This document shows, piece after piece, positions 61,177-64,000 of a stretch of DNA of 64,000 bases. This DNA comes from IOR16 sp963521065 (GTDB lineage: Bacteria > Bacillota > Clostridia > Peptostreptococcales > Anaerovoracaceae): the NCBI GenBank assembly GCA_963521065.1, contig CAUQTI010000004.1, positions 148,790 through 212,789 on the forward strand. Direction: 5' to 3'. Both the position numbers and the translations under genes were made by a program. Every line of letters starts with the position of its first letter. Positions within the stretch are counted from its first letter, which is position 1. The notes below the pieces were generated by a model. That model was given only the letters and a program-made list of their open reading frames with translations, was not told the DNA's origin and did no database searches.

Positions 61177-61199
61177 ACGTTTTCGCCCCCCTTCATACT

Positions 61200-61238
61200 C
61201 TATAGACGCATTTTTTTCGACAAAAATTGCATCTATAG
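61200..61238 (-). repeat. Inverted repeat before the LytTR gene
   Basis: CTATAGATGCA (minus strand, 61228-61238) and TGCGTCTATAG (61200-61210), 11-bp arms with one G-U pair, 24 bp upstream of the start codon. It may be an operator or an RNA hairpin controlling translation. The rest of 61177-61363 shows nothing else. Confidence 0.45.
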
Positions 61239-61363
61239 GAGCCGAGAATGAAAAACAGAAATTTCAACTCTCTGATTCAAACTACTGCATAATCCGAATT
61301 TTAATGAGCATTCTCTTTTTTCACCTTATTTATTCATGTTTAAACATAAAGTGTCTTTACACT

Positions 61364-61405
61364 AAAAAATCTCTCTTTCAAGCTCACACAAGTGAAAAAG
61401 AGATT
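61364..61405 (-). terminator. Terminator of the amino acid ABC operon
   Basis: Minus-strand AATCTCTTTTTCA pairs with TGAAAGAGAGATT and is followed by TTTTT, 35 bp past the ATPase stop. Confidence 0.75.
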
Positions 61406-61439
61406 CTTAAAAAGCAGTTCTCAAAACCGCTCTATATTT

Positions 61440-62201
61440 TTATTTTACGAGATTTAAAAAAGATTGAATCCTCGCATGCTCAGGATTTACTAAAACCTGC
61501 TCTGGCGTACCTTCCGCAACAATCTCACCGTGATCCATAAATATGACACGGTCGGAGATTTCACGGGCAAAGTTCATTTCGTGCGTTACAATAATCATTG
61601 TCATGCGCTCCTGTGCAAGCTGCTTGATTACTTGTAGCACTTCACCAATGAGTTCGGGATCTAGAGCCGAAGTGGGTTCATCAAACAACATAATTTCAGG
61701 TTCCATAGCCAATGCCCGCGCGATGGCAACGCGCTGCTTCTGTCCGCCAGAGAGTTCAAATGGATAAGCGCTTCTTTTTTCAAAAAGGCCTACCTTTCTC
61801 AGTAAATCGTCGGCAATTTGTTCCGCTTGTGTTCTGCTTTTCTTGTTCACAAGCATTGGTGCTTCTACTAAATTCTCAATTACCGACTTGTGTGGAAAAA
61901 GATTAAAATTTTGAAAGACCATGCCTAATTTATTGCATACAGATAAGATTTCCTTATGGTTAATATAAACTGCTTTTTTGGTACTTGGATCTTCCTTCGC
62001 AATAAAAGTACCGTGGAAGCTGATGCTTCCCCTATCTGCAGTTTCCAAATGATTTAAACATCTTAAAAATGTACTTTTTCCGGAACCGGACGGCCCTATG
62101 ACAGATACAATCTCTCCTTTTTTTACAGAAAGATTAATTCCTCTCAAGACTTCAAGGTCTTTAAAGTTCTTATGTAAATTTTGTACTGAAATAACTTCCA
62201 T
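61440..62201 (-). CDS. Polar amino acid ABC transporter ATP-binding protein
   Basis: 253-residue GlnQ/TcyC-type ATPase: GPSGSGKSTFLRCLNHLE, FQNFNLFPHKSV, LSGGQKQRVAIARALAMEP, MLFDEPTSALDPE and IVTHEMNFAREI. A 15-residue insertion (GTFIAKEDPSTKKAV) sits before the Q-loop. AGGAGG overlaps the stop of the permease gene. Confidence 0.93.
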   Translation of the reverse strand: MEVISVQNLHKNFKDLEVLRGINLSVKKGEIVSVIGPSGSGKSTFLRCLNHLETADRGSISFHGTFIAKEDPSTKKAVYINHKEILSVCNKLGMVFQNFNLFPHKSVIENLVEAPMLVNKKSRTQAEQIADDLLRKVGLFEKRSAYPFELSGGQKQRVAIARALAMEPEIMLFDEPTSALDPELIGEVLQVIKQLAQERMTMIIVTHEMNFAREISDRVIFMDHGEIVAEGTPEQVLVNPEHARIQSFLNLVK

Positions 62202-62210
62202 AGCGGCCTC

Positions 62211-62858
62211 CTAGCGATAATAACCAAATTTCTTTTCCAAATACCGAAATATTTGAATGATCCCCAATGTAATAATAAGATATATCACTGCGGCAAAAAA
62301 GTACCAACGAATTTCAAAATAAGTAGTAACCATAGAGTTTGTATTTTTCAAAATTTCCGGGAGCGTAATCGCCGAGCATAAAGCCGTATCTTTGATTAAA
62401 GTAACCGCTTCATTCCCCATTGGCGGAATCACTCTCTTAAACGCTTGAGGAAGGATGACACGACGCATCGTTTGATTGTAATTCATTCCTAACGCTTTTG
62501 CAGCCTCATACTGCCCAGAGTCAACGGATTGAATCCCTGCACGGAAAATTTCCGTGAAATAGGCACCATAATTAATCACAAAAGTCACACAAGCAGCCAT
62601 TAAAGGCGTAAAAACAACCCCATAATACGGAAGTCCAAAATAAACAAAAAATAATTGCAATAAAAGCGGAGTTCCACGAAACAGCCAAGTATATCCTTCT
62701 AAAAGCCAGGTCAAGGGCTTACATTTTGACAGCTTCCCCATCGCACAAAGTACTCCCAGCGGGATAGAAAAAACAATCGTTGCCACATACACCTTAATTG
62801 CAACTACTGCTCCGCTTAAAATAAATCCTCCGACTTGATAAATTGCTTCCGTACTCAA
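62211..62858 (-). CDS. Polar amino acid ABC transporter permease
   Basis: 215 residues, HisM/GlnP-type, about five membrane helices; coupling loop EAAKALGMNYNQTMRRVILPQAFKRVIPP and FRGTPLLLQLFFVYFGLP are the family signatures. Start is TTG at 62858 behind AGGAGG. A single permease gene implies a homodimer. Confidence 0.93.
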   Translation of the reverse strand: MSTEAIYQVGGFILSGAVVAIKVYVATIVFSIPLGVLCAMGKLSKCKPLTWLLEGYTWLFRGTPLLLQLFFVYFGLPYYGVVFTPLMAACVTFVINYGAYFTEIFRAGIQSVDSGQYEAAKALGMNYNQTMRRVILPQAFKRVIPPMGNEAVTLIKDTALCSAITLPEILKNTNSMVTTYFEIRWYFFAAVIYLIITLGIIQIFRYLEKKFGYYR

Positions 62859-62935
62859 ACTAAACCTCCTGCAAACAAACGCAACTCAGACCTCTTCGGA
62901 AAAGAAGTCCGAGCTGGTGTTTTCTTTCTAAAATG

Positions 62936-63787
62936 TTATTCTGCCAAATCCTCATCCGACAGTTTTTCTACATCACGAATCACGATATTGGAGCCAAACC
63001 ACTCTGTAGAGAGTGCTTCAATACTTCCATCCTCCATCAATTCATCCAATGCCTTATCAATCGCCACACGAAGAGCTACGCCGCTCTTTCTGCATCCGAT
63101 TCCGTAATACTCGTCTCCCATCGTTTCCTCTAAAATACGGTAAGTATCCGGCTCCTGTGCCATGACATATCCAATCAAAATCTTATCGATTACAACAGCA
63201 TCAATTCTGCCTTTTAAATCTAACAATGCCTGTGGATACGTATCGTATTCCTTTAACTCTGTTAAGCTGTCCTTAAATTCGCTATCGCTTTTAATCGCTT
63301 TTAATCCAGAGCTGTTTGCCTGTGCACCAACCACTTTTCCCGCTAATTCTTCTTTTGTATTGACTGGAGAATCTACATTTACCACAATCACCTGCTGATT
63401 ATTCAAATAAGGCTTTGTATACTCTACTTTACTATTGCGGTCTTTGTCAATTGTGTATCCGTTCCAAATAACATCAATCTTTTTCGATTCCAACGACATT
63501 TCCTTCGTTTTCCAATCGATTGGCTGTACGACTGCTTCCACACCCAATTTTTCAGCGACAAGCTTTGCAAGCTCAATATCGAATCCGGTCACTTCGCCGC
63601 TTTCATCACGGAATCCCATTGGCGGAAATTCGTCATCGCATCCAATTACCAAGGTGCCCTTTGCCTGAATATCTGTTAAGGATGTATCGTCCACTGTCAC
63701 CTCGTCCGTATTGCCCTTCTTGCCGCATCCGGATGCAAACATACCAATAACAAGTACTAATATTAATATCCAACTCAATCTTTTCAT
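62936..63787 (-). CDS. Polar amino acid ABC transporter substrate-binding lipoprotein
   Basis: 283 residues, SBP_bac_3 family. Lipobox FASGC (Cys about 20). GTLVIGCDDEFPPMGFRDESGEVTGFDIELAKLVA is the domain opening; WKTKEMSLESKKIDVIWNGYT and RNSKVEYTKPYL follow. The frame begins upstream at 63829, but AGGAGGG and the signal peptide decide for the ATG at 63787. Cystine, glutamine or arginine are typical ligands; not resolved. Confidence 0.92.
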   Translation of the reverse strand: MKRLSWILILVLVIGMFASGCGKKGNTDEVTVDDTSLTDIQAKGTLVIGCDDEFPPMGFRDESGEVTGFDIELAKLVAEKLGVEAVVQPIDWKTKEMSLESKKIDVIWNGYTIDKDRNSKVEYTKPYLNNQQVIVVNVDSPVNTKEELAGKVVGAQANSSGLKAIKSDSEFKDSLTELKEYDTYPQALLDLKGRIDAVVIDKILIGYVMAQEPDTYRILEETMGDEYYGIGCRKSGVALRVAIDKALDELMEDGSIEALSTEWFGSNIVIRDVEKLSDEDLAE

Positions 63788-63827
63788 TCTATGCTTCCCT
63801 CCTAAAAACGTTTCAGCTAATATAGAC

Positions 63828-63856
63828 ATTATACTTTACCGCGCTAAAATTGTAAA
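63828..63856 (-). promoter_or_regulatory. Promoter of the amino acid ABC operon
   Basis: TTTACA (63851-63856), 17-bp spacer, perfect TATAAT (63828-63833). Confidence 0.75.
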
Positions 63857-63864
63857 GCGGTAAA
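63835..63864. promoter_or_regulatory. Inverted repeat covering the ABC operon promoter
   Basis: TTTACCGC (63835-63842) and GCGGTAAA (63857-63864) with a 14-bp gap flank the promoter spacer, next to the -10 and just beyond the -35. This is a good site for a dimeric repressor; the regulator is not identified. Confidence 0.55.
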
Positions 63865-63946
63865 TTTATTTTTTTTATTATTTTCCAAAGAACGGATTAT
63901 TCTTAGTCAAAAATTGAAAAAGACATTTCAATTCCCTGAATTAAAA

Positions 63947-64000
63947 GGCTCTGTGTCAAATGTTGGGGTAAGAAAAATAAAAGTTACCAATAGGCGGCTC
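63947..64000. mobile_element. Possible end of an ISL3-like insertion sequence
   Basis: The last 54 bp start GGCTCTGTGTCAAATGTTGG, similar to the GGCTCTTTGTCAA-type terminal repeats of ISL3-family elements as I remember them. No transposase is in the window and the other end is not visible, so this is tentative. Confidence 0.3.

Noticed and set aside
1..64000. CRISPR arrays, tRNA and rRNA genes, prophage
   Set aside because: No regularly spaced repeats, no T-loop-like GGTTCGAATCC signature, no rRNA-like stretch and no phage structural genes were recognised on either strand.

Overview
The window is a low-GC, low-redundancy chromosomal segment of an anaerobic Firmicute, most likely a motile member of the Clostridia (Eubacteriales). 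The evidence is an oxygen-sensitive-lifestyle gene set ([FeFe] hydrogenase of the group B type, adenosylcobalamin-dependent ribonucleotide reductase, split transketolase), Firmicutes-type regulation (T-box, intrinsic terminators, strong AGGAGG ribosome binding sites, TTG/GTG starts), and a CsaB/TagA cell-wall polymer locus. The family assignment below Clostridia is a guess. No rRNA, tRNA, CRISPR array, prophage or complete insertion sequence was seen; only a possible IS end touches the right edge.

Layout. 1-2340: two tandem paralogous chemoreceptors (the first cut by the window edge). 2666-3542: a DUF4345-like remnant and nth. 3700-8800: a TetR-controlled RND efflux operon with a promoter and operator visible. 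8849-12180: NCS1 permease and a DbpA-type DEAD-box helicase. 12241-15922: an HNH-associated-repeat protein and nrdJ with candidate NrdR boxes. 15965-19838: an aconitase / isocitrate dehydrogenase / GntR operon with a candidate GntR operator at its promoter. 19848-26020: membrane protein, PhoH2-like PIN-ATPase, a third chemoreceptor and an EAL-CBS-GGDEF protein. 26058-29573: ileS behind a complete T-box leader. 29597-32614: recX, Sfp-type phosphopantetheinyl transferase, and a group B [FeFe] hydrogenase with a small thioredoxin-like partner. 32748-34092: rsgA and a structured, terminator-ended RNA that looks like 6S RNA. 34320-37631: a P-type cation ATPase under a yybP-ykoY manganese riboswitch, divergent from a TrpR-like gene with overlapping -35 boxes. 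37640-43507: ctp, recJ, M23 hydrolase activator, ftsX, ftsE. 43592-47448: folate ligase, deviant ParA-like protein, PrcB-like protein, split transketolase. 47537-51605: TagA, CsaB, DUF5693 cell-wall polymer genes. 51744-58802: a sulfonate locus (LacI regulator, YezD-like small protein, iron alcohol dehydrogenase, class III aminotransferase, SsuABC/TauABC importer). 58865-63864: tsf, rpsB, a stand-alone LytTR protein and a polar amino acid ABC transporter.

How the genes work together. The best candidate for a little-described system is the sulfonate locus. Gene content fits import of taurine, transamination to sulfoacetaldehyde and reduction to isethionate, i.e. taurine used for nitrogen with no C-S lyase in the window. 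A previously unmarked 50-codon YezD/DUF2292 gene sits between the LacI regulator and the catabolic genes, and two LacI/cre-like palindromes lie upstream of the regulator. The second strong point is the Mn riboswitch in front of a gene that would otherwise be called a Ca2+ ATPase. All functional assignments are from sequence reading and motif recognition only; no searches were run.
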